Source: Chlamydomonas sphaeroides
Taxonomy: Eukaryota > Chlorophyta > Chlorophyceae > Chlamydomonadales > Chlamydomonadaceae
DNA length: 25,282 nucleotides
Direction: 5' to 3'
NCBI GenBank assembly: GCA_001662425.1
Contig: BDDC01000993.1
Location: 1-25,282 of the forward strand
The notes below the pieces were generated by a model. The model was given only the letters and a program-made list of their open reading frames with translations. It searched no databases and was not told where the DNA came from. The translations under genes and the position numbers were made by a program. The number at the start of each line of letters is the position of its first letter. The stretch's first letter is position 1. Positions 10,479 through 21,751 of the stretch are shown in pieces.

Positions 10479-13400
10479 CTACCGGCCAACGACATCGAAG
10501 TATGCAGTGTACCTGCAGCAGCGGGCGACAGGACCGGGGGTAGGCGCGGAAGGGGACGGCAGCAGGCACGAATTGTTTGTCAGGCGTGGAGCTTTAGGTT
10601 TGAAGCCCTTCCACTTCCAGCAGCCCCGCGGCATTGACACAACCCGTACTGCCGTACGCCCGCTGCCGTACCGCTCGTCGACCAGGTTGCCTATGGGGGC
10701 CAGCAGGTACGCCCGGTTGGCGCCGGCCAGCACGTAGGAGCCGGCCGGGTAGGCGCGCCGCGCCGCGGGCGCCAGCCGGAAGGACGCGGCGGCGGCCGCC
10801 GGCTGCTGCTTGAGTCGCAGCGCGGTCTGCGTGATGGCGCACAGGTTGCACGACTGGCGGCACAGCACGCGGGCGGTGACTGCAAAGGGCGGGGTCGGGG
10901 GCGGGCAGGGCGGGGCAGGGCGGTCACGCACGCCGTCAGCGGCAGCGGGCGGATGAAGCAGGGGGGCGGGCGCCGGCCCCGGGCGCTGGTGTGGCAGCAA
11001 GGCAGCTGAAGCGACGGCAGGCGGTTGCGGCTAAGTGTGGGCAGGTTCCACCCAAGTTACTATTGATACCCACAGGCGTCGTTGTGGGTGCCGTTGAAGC
11101 CGCACGGCCCGCTGGCGCTGTGGTCGGCGCACATGGCCGCCGACGGCGCGTCGCGGCAGGCCGAGGCGCTGCTCGCGGCGTCGGCCGCCTGCCCAGTGAG
11201 GAAGAAGCCGGGGCGAGACACTGCCTCAAAGGAGACGGTGTCGGAGGAGCCGTCCAGCCCCGGCCGCATCATCCACATCGCGCGGCTGCAGGCGGCGGCG
11301 TCAGCCGCAGCCACAGCGCCCTGCTCCAGGGTAGGGAAGGGCGGGGGCCGTGTCAAGACGGCACACGGCTCACAGCAGAGAACACAAACCGCAGGCCCAC
11401 ATCTTAACACACATCACACAGCACAGCATGGCTCGTACGTGCATGAGTATGTCCCCGCACCCACCGGCTGCGCGACGATGACGTCGCTGTGGTCGTAGGC
11501 CAGGAAGTGGTCGGGGTAGCCCATGGCCTCCAGGCTCAGCTGCTGGCCCGTGTCGTGCTGCCCCAGCCGCATGAGCGAGCGCAGCGACGAGAAGGCGCTC
11601 GACAGCGAGCTGTGGCTGCTCTGCGAGGAGCTGCGGTGCGGCAGCGCCGCGGGCACGGGGAGCAGCGACGTCGGGCCTTGCAGAGGCCCAAGGGCTTTAC
11701 GCTACACGCGAGGCCTGCGCCTGCTCAGTCTCTCTCCCGTGTTGCAAGCGCAGCCCGAGGCCTGTGCAGCTTACCTCGAGCTGTCGCCGAGGCCGTCGCT
11801 GCCGTGCAGCAGCGACAGCAGGCGGTGGTGCGTGCTGGAGGACGAGCCCGAGCCGGCGCCGGAGCCCGAGGTGGCGCCGCCCTGGCCGGCACCGTGGTGG
11901 CAGCCGCGGCCGATGCGGAAGGTGGCGTCCATCTGGTCGCCGCCGTCCTCCAGTGCAGAGGTGTGCAGCAGGTGCTTGTCGTGGCGCAGGTGCAGCGAGG
12001 CGTTCCAGGAGGCCTGGAGCCGCAAGGCGCCGGCAGGGTTGTGGGCAGGACACATGAAAGGGTGCAACGCGCTGGCGCCGGCCAGGGGGTGGAAGGGTCT
12101 GGCGCAACGGATGTGCTTCTGGCGTGCCAGGCTGCGGCGCCCCGTGGGGCCTCACCAGGATTGACACCAGCTCATCCGCCTCCTCGGGCGGGTACACGGC
12201 CGCCGTCAGCGCCTCCTCCGTGGGCGCGGGCGGCAGGCTGGCGACGGAGCCCACCGCCGACAGGGGCCCCGCGGCGGCGCCGCCCTGGCCCGGCGGCGGC
12301 AGCCTCAGCTTGCGGTCGTTGTGAGTGATGCCAGCCATCACGAAGGGGCCCATCATAATCGCCTGCGGGGTCCGGGCGGAGGGAAGGGGTGTGGGCTGCG
12401 GCAGCAACACAGAGCCTCTCGCTAACGTGGCGCCTTCCCTCGCCAACCTGGGGCACAGGATGCGTGGAGGCTGCACAGCAAGGAAGGCCCCACGCGTAGG
12501 CTCGTGGCGGCGGGCGGTACAGGGCGGCACGGATGTGGGCACCGATGTGGACAGCCGGACGTCCCAGACCATGCGGCTACCTGGGCGGCGGGCGGGCTTT
12601 GCTGCGCGCACCTGCAGGCCGCGGAAGCGCGGCCGATTCTCCGGCAGCGGCTTCAACCACCAGCGCATGGGCAGCCGCAGCGACACGGTGTCGCCCGTGG
12701 CCCAGTCCCTGCGGCGGCCAGTCAAAGGGAGGCCGGCAGCAAGTCGCGGGCGGCGGAAGACCCTGGGGCTTCAGCTCAGCGCGCGCTGGCCACGCCGCTG
12801 CCACCACGCTTCGCTTAATGCGGCGCTTGCTGCTGGGCCTTTCCCCGCAGCTGTCGCGCCACGGGCATGCTGGGGTGGCATGGCATAGTTAGCAGCCCCG
12901 GCCTGGGTTCCCAGGCCCCGCACACGCGCCGCAGCGGGCCCCGTCCCGCACCGCGTGATCTGGCAGTAGGTGTTGGGCGTGGGCGGCCCCGGGCAGGAGC
13001 GCCACGTCTGGCCGTTGATGTCCAGGCTCAGGCCCTTGCCCACGGTGCCGTTGGGCTGCACCCACTCGGGGATGCGGACCTGTGGGCGGTCGGAGCGGGC
13101 GCGACGGATCTCGTGCCTGTGCTGGGACTTGCTGCTGGGGGGTAACCCAGGCTCGGCGGCTCGCTGGACAGCTGCCGGCCACACCCCAGCTCCGGCGAAC
13201 GCGGGGAGGATCTCATGACAAGGGCTGCCTCGCAGTCGAGCACAGCGACTGCGCGTTCAGCTGCGCAGCAACCCGACTTGCCATGAGCGTGAAGGCGCCG
13301 GACTTGCGGGATCCCGCAGCGGGCCCGCTGAGCGGCTCGAAGCGCAGCTCGGCGGTGGCGGCCGGGCCTGCGCGGAGTTGTGGAGCGGCATATGGCCTTT

Positions 13401-16400
13401 GGGGTCAGCATTGCCCAGCGTATGCTAGGGCACAGAACGCCGTGTGCCATGCTCGCATAGTAAGCCCAGCTGCCAAGCCCCTCACCCGGGGCGAACATGT
13501 CTGCCTCCATGGTGACTTTAATGTCCATCTCCTTCCAGGACACGCGGGAAGACACCAGCTGGTTGATGTAGAGCCGCGGCGGCAGCTTGACGCCGGCGCT
13601 GGTTGAGCCGTTGGGCGCCATCTCCCTGGGTCGCACAGTCAAGGGTGAGGTGCGCATGCAGCTCGCACCGCCGACAGCCCTTGACACGCTGGCGTGCTTT
13701 GCAGCGGCCTGTCAAACCCGCTCCTGTGGCTAGCAGCGGGCCCGCCCGACCCACTTGAAGTAGATGGAATCGGCCAGCTTGGCGTACGACTCGACGACGG
13801 TGCCGTAGCAGCACCAGAAGGAGTGGAAGGGGAAGCCCCAGTGGTGGATGTTATCCGACTGCGGAGCACACCAGCGTGAAACAGCAGGCGCACGGCACGA
13901 CCAGGGTTGGAGAGCGGCCTCAGCGAAGGCCCGCGGCACGCTGCCGGGGAGAGGAGCAGTAGCTGCACGACGTATGGGAGCAGGGGTGGCTCGCACCTTG
14001 GACTGGCCCGTGCCCAGGGGCAGCAGGTACAGGAAGACGCCTGGCGGGTTGGTGGTCAGGGGACAAACGAAATCCAGGGGCTGCTTTGCTCGCATGCCAT
14101 TGCTGTATGCAGCGTGTCACGCACGCGCTTGTTGTCGGGTACCACAGGATCGCGCTCGTGCAGGTGTCCCGCAGCTCTCGCAATGCAGCCCGACAAGCGC
14201 TCGGCGCCGCACCCGGCTGAGCTCAGTTTGTTTCAAGCACTGCTTGTCAGGCACTCCGTGCTCGTGCTCGTGCATCTGCCCCCGCGACCTGGTCCCGCCA
14301 TGCACACCAGCCAGGAGCCAGCGCCCGCTGCCGTACCTGGTCCGTGCGCATCGGACACATTCCACTCGGGCTTGGGCTTGGAGAAGGCCCACCACTGCGG
14401 GCACGGCAGCAAGCGGCCGCGGGTGTGAGTGCCGCACAACAGCGCGGCCCTGAGCACAGGACAGCGCTTGGCGCATACAGCCCACAGGCGCGCGTCCACG
14501 TGCGCCAGAGTACCGCAGCGCCGCGGACCCACACCGGGCACCATCGTGGGCCGCGGCGCACCTGCAGCCACTCCTCGTTGTGCTGCCGACGGTGCGGGTC
14601 CACCAGCGATGCGGCGGCGCTCTGCACGGCCGCCTGCTGCGCCGCGGCGCCGCCCGCCGTGATGAGGCTGCGCCGCATGTCCTGTGCGCGGGCATGAGCG
14701 CGGCGTGGGGGGTGGCGCGGAGGTCAGGGCTGTGCGGACACATATGGCGTTGCACTCCCACAGCGGAGGAGCGCGGCAGCGCCTCAGCTTGGCGTCACCG
14801 ACGGCCCAGGCCCCTTCGTCACCCACCTCGACCGTGTGGTGGTGGTGATGGTGCCGGTCGTGGCCGTGGCGCGTCGGCAGCGCGTGCTGTACGGACCAAG
14901 GCGGGGACAGGAGCTGGCGCAGTGTACGGCACCGGTACCGGCAGCGTGTGATAGCCGCTTCGCCAGATGCACACAGAAGACTGCCGACGCAGCGGCTCAC
15001 ACGGACGTACCTCGTGCCAGTCCTCGGGCGGCAGACGGGCGGTGCCCAGGATGCCGTTGAAGAGGGCCCGCTCGTAGAAGTCGGCATACTTGACCTCGCC
15101 CGTCCAGCGGAACAGCGAGCGCGCAATCTGCGGAAGCGTGCAGCGCGTGGGCACAAGCGCATGGGCTGCGGGCGCGGAGGCTGCTGACGCAGGAAGCGCG
15201 TCGCCCTCTGCACATCTGGCGCTGTGGGGGAGCACCAACCTTGAGGATGTTGTACTGCGTGCACGTCTCTTGCGTCTCCACCGCGTCCTTTTGCTGTGGG
15301 TCGGGGAGCAAAGGGGCAGCCGTACGGGGCAGCCGTATAGCCGACCAAACGCCACACCACGCCATGAGGCTCCCCAAACATTTGGCCCTCAAGCCAGCGC
15401 AAGGCTTTTGCTGAAGTGCTCCAGCACCTCACGATGGCAACCCAGAACCGGCCATCCTGCCGCCCCCTGGCGCCTTACGATAAGCAGCGAGTCGGCCATC
15501 TCGTCGGGCGCAAACCAGAACTCGTGGTCGTTGGAGCCACCCGTCGCATAGCTGCAGCGGGCAGCAGCAGAGGAAGCAGGCGCCGTTATCGCGACGCATT
15601 GTCGCGCAAATCAAATGCCACAGCGGCGCGCGACTGCGGCGGCTCCCCGCCGCGCCCGTCCGCCTCGACGACCCTTCAGCGCTGGGGACAAGGTATAAGA
15701 GCCGCTGATCCGGCGCTGCGCCCGGTGGGTGTGACAACGGCCAGGCTCGGTGGCCACCCGCCGGCTTGCCTGTGGTGGAAAACGGCCATGGTGAAGAAGT
15801 TCTCTGTGGCGGTCTTAGCCATTTCGTCCTGGGTGGCGTCGTAGGCCGCAGCGAAGCCGGCCACCTGCGGGCCGAGCAGGCGAAACCAGAGGTTGCAGGG
15901 TTGGCGTGGCGGGCTGGGCTGAGGCGTGTGATCGCAATGGCTGCGGCCGGGCTCTGGCCCCATGTGAGGGTCGGCTTAGGGCTTAGGGCCGCTCACCTGC
16001 GCTAGATGTGTGTTGGCGTGCAGGCCCTGGAGGATGTCGTTGCCCTCCTCCATGCCCTTGCGGAAGAAGGGCTTGTCTGCAGTACGAGCGTACGAAGCCG
16101 GCGGCGCTCAGCAGGCGCGAGGGGGCCCGCCCCGCATGCCTTGCACCTACCCGGGCCCTGGGCCCCGCTGCCTGCTGCTCACCGAAGAGCTTGGCGAACT
16201 CCAGGTGTGTCGAGTCCTTGGTGATCATGTACATGCGGTACAGGATCTCGTTCATGCTGCAGAATAACAGTACGACAGGGATGGAGGGGCCACGTGAAAC
16301 CCCGCAGCACTGCCGAGCAACACAAGGCCACGACGCCACGCGGCCTGCAGCACGTCCCCAGGTGCTCGCCAGCCCCTGCCACGAGGCCGACCTCGAGACG

Positions 16401-18260
16401 CCCTCCGCGCAGCCGCCCGACCTGGCCCCCCGCCAGGGCTGGGGCCGCCCCTCCTTTGTGTCCCTGCGTCAGACTTCTTTACCACGCACCCGCCGAACTC
16501 CGTGTTGAGCACGCCGTCCCAGTACTCCCGGCCCTTTGCCTTGATGACGGCCTGCGAGCGGTTCCAGTGATACGCCACCATGCGCACGGCCATGGGCAGC
16601 GCCGTGGGCACGCCGCCCATCTCGTATGCATCGACCAGGCCCGCGATGATCTTGTGGATCTGGTATGGTGGGTTTGGCGGACAGGCATACGGAGGGCGCG
16701 GGGCAGGGGTGGGACGGGGATGTTGCAGGGAGCGGGTAGTGCGTAGGGAGGTGGGCGTGCGTGGCGGCGGCCACCGACAGGAGGCGCGGCAGCGTAGCAG
16801 CAGGTGCGCACCGTGTAGTAGGGCGCCCACACGGGCTTCTGGGCCTCCACCCTGTCAAACAGCTCCGTGGGGAAGGCCGACAGGTAGCCGCTGCCCATGG
16901 CCGTCTGCACCTTGCCCAGCTCCGCCACCATGGTATCCAGGCGGGTGCGGAACGCCGTGTTGCCTGGGCGGATTGTCGGAAAGGAGCGATGGGTCAGGGG
17001 ACGTGGGTTTGACGCTGCACTTTGCAGCCAGCGCACGACGGCTCCCCAGGTCCCCCGCCGGTGAGTGGCTCGAGACATGCGCGTAACATACGCGTGACAT
17101 GCGCTTGCGGTAACGCAGGCCCCAGCGGCTCGCCAACTTCGTCGGCGATGCCAGGTGCGCTCGTGACGATCGCGTTTGCCCAGGGAGCGTCTGCCCGACA
17201 GCGCGGCTGGGACCTGACTGGACCTATGACGCGCCCGCCGGCCGCCACGCCGCCTACCGCCTTGGCCAGCCGCTGCGCGCCCTCTTCTGGCGCCGCTTTG
17301 ACCGCGCCGCCGCGCTGGCCGACCTGCTCACCCACGGCGCCTGCCCCAGCCCCTTGCCCTCAGTAGTGGCTGGCGCTGAAGGGTTGACCCGGCCCGACCT
17401 CGCCACCGAGCGACCGAACGTCACGATAGCTTGGTAGCGGCCGTAGGAGAGAGCGGTGCCTTGCCGCTTTCGTTACGTTCAAGCGTGCCAACACTGCGGA
17501 ATGTATGTTGCGTTGCTAGCACAGGCGTGTGGCTGTTGGGCGGAGTGCGGTTGTCCTGCCGTTTCAGGCAATCATGCGGCAAAGTCCGGCCCGTGCGGTG
17601 AGGGCACGGAGGTCGGTGTGCCCGAGACCCCTCAAATAGTCCCAGCTATGACCGCATATTTACTGACGGTGTGCGCCTGGTCTGGGTGGCCTCTTTTGGG
17701 GCGAGCCATGCACCCATGCGCAGCTGGGATAGGTTTGAATGGAGATGGGGAGGGGCACGGCAGTGGCGCGCAGCGGGCCGCACCTGTCCCGGCGTACGCC
17801 ATCGCCAGCGCGGACAGGTAGTGCCCCACGAAGTGGCCGCGGAGCTCGCAGCCAGGGTCCTCCCTACCGGGGCACGGGAGAATTATGAGGCAGGGGTTTG
17901 TAAGGACCTTACAAGGCTCTCTGCCGTGTCAGGTCGTATCGCAGCTGGCTGGCCATACCTTGCCATACCCTGCCCGTCCAACCGAAAACCCCGCCCCCCC
18001 ACCGCGCACCAGCTGATGATGTAAGGCAGCCCAGGCGTCGGTAGCCCAGCTGTCTTCCTGAAGCTCCATAGCAGACGATCGACATCGAGCATCTCCAGGA
18101 GGTACTTCTCGTTAAGGCGCTCATAGCGTCGCTGGTAACTGGTATCTAGAAGGCGCACATCAGATAACGGGATGGGCTCTATCGCGGCGCGACAAACAGC
18201 AAGCAACGCGCCTAACAATAGGAGCGGCAGAAGCCACGAGGCAGCGCGTAAGCGCTCCAT
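10479..18260 (-). CDS. GH127-B: secreted beta-L-arabinofuranosidase-like protein with C-terminal AbfB-like domain
   Basis: Same predicted reaction as GH127-A. Exons (minus): 18260-18010, 17863-17784, 16963-16812, 16659-16490, 16256-16183, 16076-15997, 15864-15770, 15551-15479, 15293-15240, 15127-15011, 14886-14827, 14681-14562, 14394-14337, 14040-13997, 13858-13751, 13621-13486, 13367-13282, 13079-12952, 12708-12612, 12362-12156, 12013-11775, 11630-11465, 11320-11074, 10879-10672, 10512-10479; 3,084 nt, 1,027 codons, phase kept throughout. Residues 1 to about 24 are a signal peptide. Catalytic set: Glu311 (SNDHEFW), Glu334 and Cys336 (ETCTQYN), Cys492-Cys493 (WCCYGT). Residues about 731-1027 resemble the AbfB arabinose-binding region at the end of plant DUF1680 proteins (ATFRIGRG, MMRPGLDGSSDTVSFEAV, YLLAPIGNLVDERYTAYFDV), interrupted by a Ser/Gly/His-rich insert. 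Residues about 383-402 include six consecutive His. Two introns are best read with GC donors. A TATATATA stretch ends just before the ATG. Confidence 0.92.
13080..13281 (-). other. Probable GC-AG intron in GH127-B
   Basis: The donor reads ATG|GCAAGT, the classic GC-type donor, and the acceptor CCCACAG|GTC. Using it gives FTLMVRIPEW, the same length as FTLMLRIPAW in GH127-A, which has no intron there. A GT donor nine bases further on also keeps frame but adds three residues (ASR). Confidence 0.65.
15552..15769 (-). other. Probable GC-AG intron in GH127-B
   Basis: The donor reads CACAG|GCAAGC. Splicing to CTGCAG|C gives FFTMAVFHHSYATGG, which matches FFEIVTTHHGFATGG of GH127-A residue for residue in length. 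A GT donor 12 bases downstream keeps the frame but inserts four residues. Confidence 0.6.
17118..17437 (+). pseudogene. Ankyrin-like gene remnant inside GH127-B intron 2, opposite strand
   Basis: Intron 2 of GH127-B (16964-17783) is 820 nt, several times longer than the others. On the plus strand it holds an exon-like piece flanked by AG and GT at about 17118-17153 (PQRLANFVGDA). After a second AG comes ERLPDSAAGT, which runs into a stop. One base further the frame continues as DWTYDAPAGRH, then LRALFWRRFDRAAALADLL and THGACPS, and stops at 17437. The LADLLTHGACPS part resembles the end of an ankyrin repeat. Codon use is coding-like. The one-base shift and lack of a start suggest a fragment of the same broad family as the 7127-9000 pseudogene; an unrelated nested gene is possible. 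Confidence 0.38.
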
Positions 18261-18591
18261 TGTATATATAGCTACCGCATGTGATGCGCAGACAGCGGTA
18301 AGCCTGCTGTGGCAAGACTTGGGGCTTTGCGATCCGGAACTCCGGTTCGAGCTGTCTTTCTCTTCTTGTCGCTGCATACAACACTGATACGCACTACCCA
18401 GTACCCCACACGGCTGTGCAGTGGACACCTGCGTACCCTGGCGCGACAGCTGTTTCTTTGACCAAGCTTTTGCTGTTATCACACACACCGCTGGGCGTGC
18501 ACACCTCGGAAACTACACGACCAGCGGTGAACATATAACGCTATTACGTTACCAGCATTGACCGGCTCGCACAGCCCGCGCGCCCGGCCGA
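18261..18591. promoter_or_regulatory. Divergent promoter gap between GH127-B and POC5
   Basis: 331 bp separate the two opposed start codons. A CATATAA element at 18532-18538 lies about 55 bp upstream of the POC5 ATG, a plausible TATA position. The TATATATA stretch at about 18262-18270 nearly touches the GH127-B ATG, too close to place transcription start before that ATG, so it is probably not that gene's TATA box. Confidence 0.5.
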
Positions 18592-21500
18592 ATGGCCAGC
18601 GCGAACAACCCGTTCCTTGTGGGCTACGACCAGTTCCTTAGGCGCCCCAATGCCGAGACTCGACGAACAGGCACGTAAAGCGGCTGGCGTGCGAAGCGCA
18701 GCTTGCCCGAGCCGGCCCCCTTATGTTAGCCATCCCACGCAGATGCTAGCGGTCCCACGCACCCGCTCATATCAACGCCAGCGCGGACGTCAGCAGCGGC
18801 TGTAGTGACTTCAGTGCCGGGCGCACAATACGCGTATGGCGGCAGCCAGCAGCAACCCACGCAGTTGCACGGTTCGCCGGCCATGGTGTCGGTGCTGCCG
18901 GGCGTGATGGGTGGCCCTAGCAGCGTGGACATCATAGTCCCAGGGCAGGCGGCCGGGCAGGATATGACGCAGGCTCCGCTGGACGCACAACCAGGCCACA
19001 ACTCGGCCGCCTCCTTCACAAATATGCCGCCAGCACCCGCCTCCGTCAACATCACCGCGCTGCCGCCAGGCATGCAGCGCCCGCCCTCGCCCCAAGCCGC
19101 CGTGGAGATCACGATCAGCTCGCAGCAGGTTTGGCTGGGCATGGGCAGTGTTGGTCACAACTGTGCCCTCCTGGCCTGACAGCTGGTTCTTCCTCTTGGC
19201 CGACGCTTTCACCTTCCAGTTCAGCCACATCGCCACCTACCACGCAGGACGAACGGCCCGACCCCATCGCGCTTGCCTCGCACCTCGAGGGCCTGACGGT
19301 GGCCCAGATGCTGGACCTGGACATCGATGCCCTTGCCACCAAAATTGACCACCACCACTGTACGTGCAAGCAAGCTTGCTAAGCAGTAGCCCAACCTGTC
19401 TTGGCGTGCCGCCGTGCTTGCCTCCATTCCCGTTGGACTCGCTCCGCGCCCGATCTGCCGGGTGGCGCCTTGCCTTAACGTCCTCACTACTGCGCCCTGC
19501 ATCCCATCTCAGGTAAAACCAAGAAGGCCGTGCTGGTACGTGACGTGATGTCTCGGCAGAGCTGCACCCAGCAGCACAGGCCAGACCAGGCTGCCACGGC
19601 GAGCCCCAGCTGTGGCACGACGCTCAGCGTCCTAGTGCTTGAGCTGACGTGGCCCCTGGGCAACCGCGCAGGAGCACTTCATGGAGACAAAGGCGCGGCT
19701 CATGCAGTCCCAGAACGATTCAGTGGACGAAGAGAAGCGTAAAGCCGCGAGCAAGCTGGCCGCCAAGGAGGTGCGCGCCGCACCCGCGAGCGGGCAGCAC
19801 GATGCTTGGCGCTTGCGGGTCACGGTCGGCTGATTGTGGCACAAGCACCGTGCGTATGTGTGCTGGGCGCCTCACGTCCTGTCCCGCAGGAGGAGATCCG
19901 CATCCTGCTGGCGGAGCTGGAGGCCATGCGCGCCAAGCAGGGCCGCATGTCGGAGGTCATCGGCAGGTGTGGCGGCTGCTGCGCTCATCGCCCTGCCTGA
20001 CCAGGCCGCCCATCGCACGCTGGGGCGTCAGCGCTCGCGCTCTGGAGGCCAAACCAACATCCCGCTGGCGCCCTTCCCCTCCATGCCCCAGGGCCTGTAC
20101 TGCCTACGGCGCTGCCAAGGAGCGTCGCCGCGTGACGATGCAGCAATTCCAGCTCTTCTACGCTTGGCGCGAGCAGGTCCGGGCCAGCACACCCCAGCAC
20201 CGTTGCCGCCAGCGTAGCTCTCACCCAGATACCACAGCTCACGCCCAAAAGCCACATCTCACACGGACGCCGTTGTCGTCGCGCAGGCGCTGCTGCTGGC
20301 CAAACGCCGGCGCCTGGCGGAGCGCGCCGAGCGCTTCCACACGGAGGTGCACCTCAAGCGCAACGTTCTGCGCGCCTGGTTCAAGGTGGCCAGCCGCGAG
20401 CACCGCGTCACGCTCAACAATCGCTACATCCAGGAGGTGGAGAACGCCAAGCGCCTCATCCACGAGCACTACCAGGGCCAGATCTCGGAGCTCGAGTGAG
20501 TGGGGGCCTGAGTGTGCTGGAGGCGGGCGGGGGTTTCCAGGGGCGTACCCAGGGGCCAGGCTGGCCCGTGGGGGCGACGATTGTGGGCCAGGACGGGCGC
20601 TGAAGCCGTGGCGCCCGGGCCCGTGCTGTGCCGTGCAGGATGCTGCTGCAGGAGACGCGCGCGCAGCTGGAGCGCGAGGCCGAGGCGCGCGCGAGGCTGG
20701 AGGACAACATGAAGCGTGCCTTCATGCGCGGTGCGTGGGCGGCGCACAGGACGGACTCAGCCCACGGCGCCGTGGGCGTGTGGCTACCCGTGTGCTGGGG
20801 GCACCTGCATCTAGCAGTGACTGGATGACGTGGCTGCCCCTTGTGGCCTGTGCGCCCTGCAGGCGTGTGCGCGCTGAACATCGAGGCCATGCAGATCATG
20901 AAGCGAGGAGCGCCGCCCGGCGGCGCCAACCCCTTCCCGCTCAACCTGCCGCCCGTGGGCGACAGTCAGCAGCAGCCCGACCAGGCGCCAGGTGCGCGCC
21001 TGGCTGCACGACAGGTCTCATCCTCTCGCCCCGTCGGGGCTGCTGCCGTGGCCTCAGCCAACGCCTGTTGGCCCGTTGTGGTGCAGGCAGCAGCGCGGCG
21101 GCGGCCGGGCAAGGGTCGGCCCCCATAGGCGGCCAGGCAGGGCCGGAGTCCCTCAACCTGGACCTTCGCGGCTCGCTCACCCTGTCACCCAGCCGCATGG
21201 CGCCGGGCTCCGGCAGCGGCGCAGGGATGTCGAGCCAGGCGCTGGCGGGCATGGTGGGTCAGGGCAGCTTCAGCTTTGCCGGCAGCGCCGCTGGGCGCCC
21301 CGCAGCAGTGGGGCCGCCGTCCTCGGCCGGCATGCCCCCGGCGCCGCCCTCCGTCTCGGCCGGCAGCGGCGGCGGCCTGGGGCAAGGGCGCGTGAGCGGC
21401 AGCGGAGGCTTCCTTGGAGGGCCGCCCGCGTACGGCGTCGGCGGCAGCACCAGCAGCCGGCCGCCGTCAGGTGGGACCGGCAGTGCTGCTGCCGGCGGCG

Positions 21501-21751
21501 GCCCGGGGTACCTGCCGGCCGGCGGCAACCCCCTCGTGGTCAGGGGCTCGGGGATGCCGCCGCCGGGCAGCGCCCCGTCGGCGCCGGACGCAGCGCCGGG
21601 GCTTCGGGAGACGGCGCAGGCCTTTTATCAGCGGCCGGCCGTGGTGGTGACCCGGGGGCAAGGAGGGGCCGGCTCGGCCGGCGGCGCGGCGTCGGACGTG
21701 CCCCGGCCGAGGGCCGGCATGGCGCCGCTGCCCACGGTGCGCATGCTGTGA
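18592..21751 (+). CDS. POC5: POC5 centriolar protein
   Basis: POC5 binds centrin inside the centriole/basal body and is needed to build full-length centrioles. Exons: 18592-18670, 18743-19128, 19248-19359, 19513-19535, 19672-19770, 19890-19966, 20092-20176, 20287-20495, 20639-20730, 20863-20991, 21087-21751; 1,956 nt, 651 codons, phases consistent. Residues 27-155 are a disordered Pro/Ser/Gln region. Residues about 200-380 are charged and helical, with two Sfi1-type centrin-binding motifs around Trp284 (FQLFYAWRE) and Trp318 (LKRNVLRAWFKV). The box NMKRAFMRGVCALNIEAM (about 380-397) is the feature I recognise as POC5-specific. Residues about 431-651, all in the last exon, are Gly/Ser/Pro-rich and likely disordered. 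The first junction needs a GC donor (ACAG|GCACGT), so the first exon is the least sure part. It is divergent from GH127-B and convergent with the PAN-like gene. Confidence 0.85.
18671..18742 (+). other. Possible GC-AG intron 1 of POC5
   Basis: Exon 1 from the ATG at 18592 reads to ACAG, then GCACGTAAAG. The only acceptor that opens the exon 2 frame is CACGCAG at 18736-18742, which needs one leftover base, so the donor must be the GC after 18670. A GT four bases on would break the frame. A different first exon is the alternative. Confidence 0.4.

Noticed and set aside
12325..12888. Plus-strand open frames opposite GH127-B exons 19 and 20
   Set aside because: They overlap well-supported minus-strand exons and show no family resemblance; they are antisense shadows.
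19649..21751. Single 700-codon plus-strand open frame instead of a spliced POC5
   Set aside because: It reads through introns in the wrong frame over most of its length. Only the pieces near 20092-20176 and 21087-21751 match the real frame; the spliced model gives consistent phases and the POC5 motifs.
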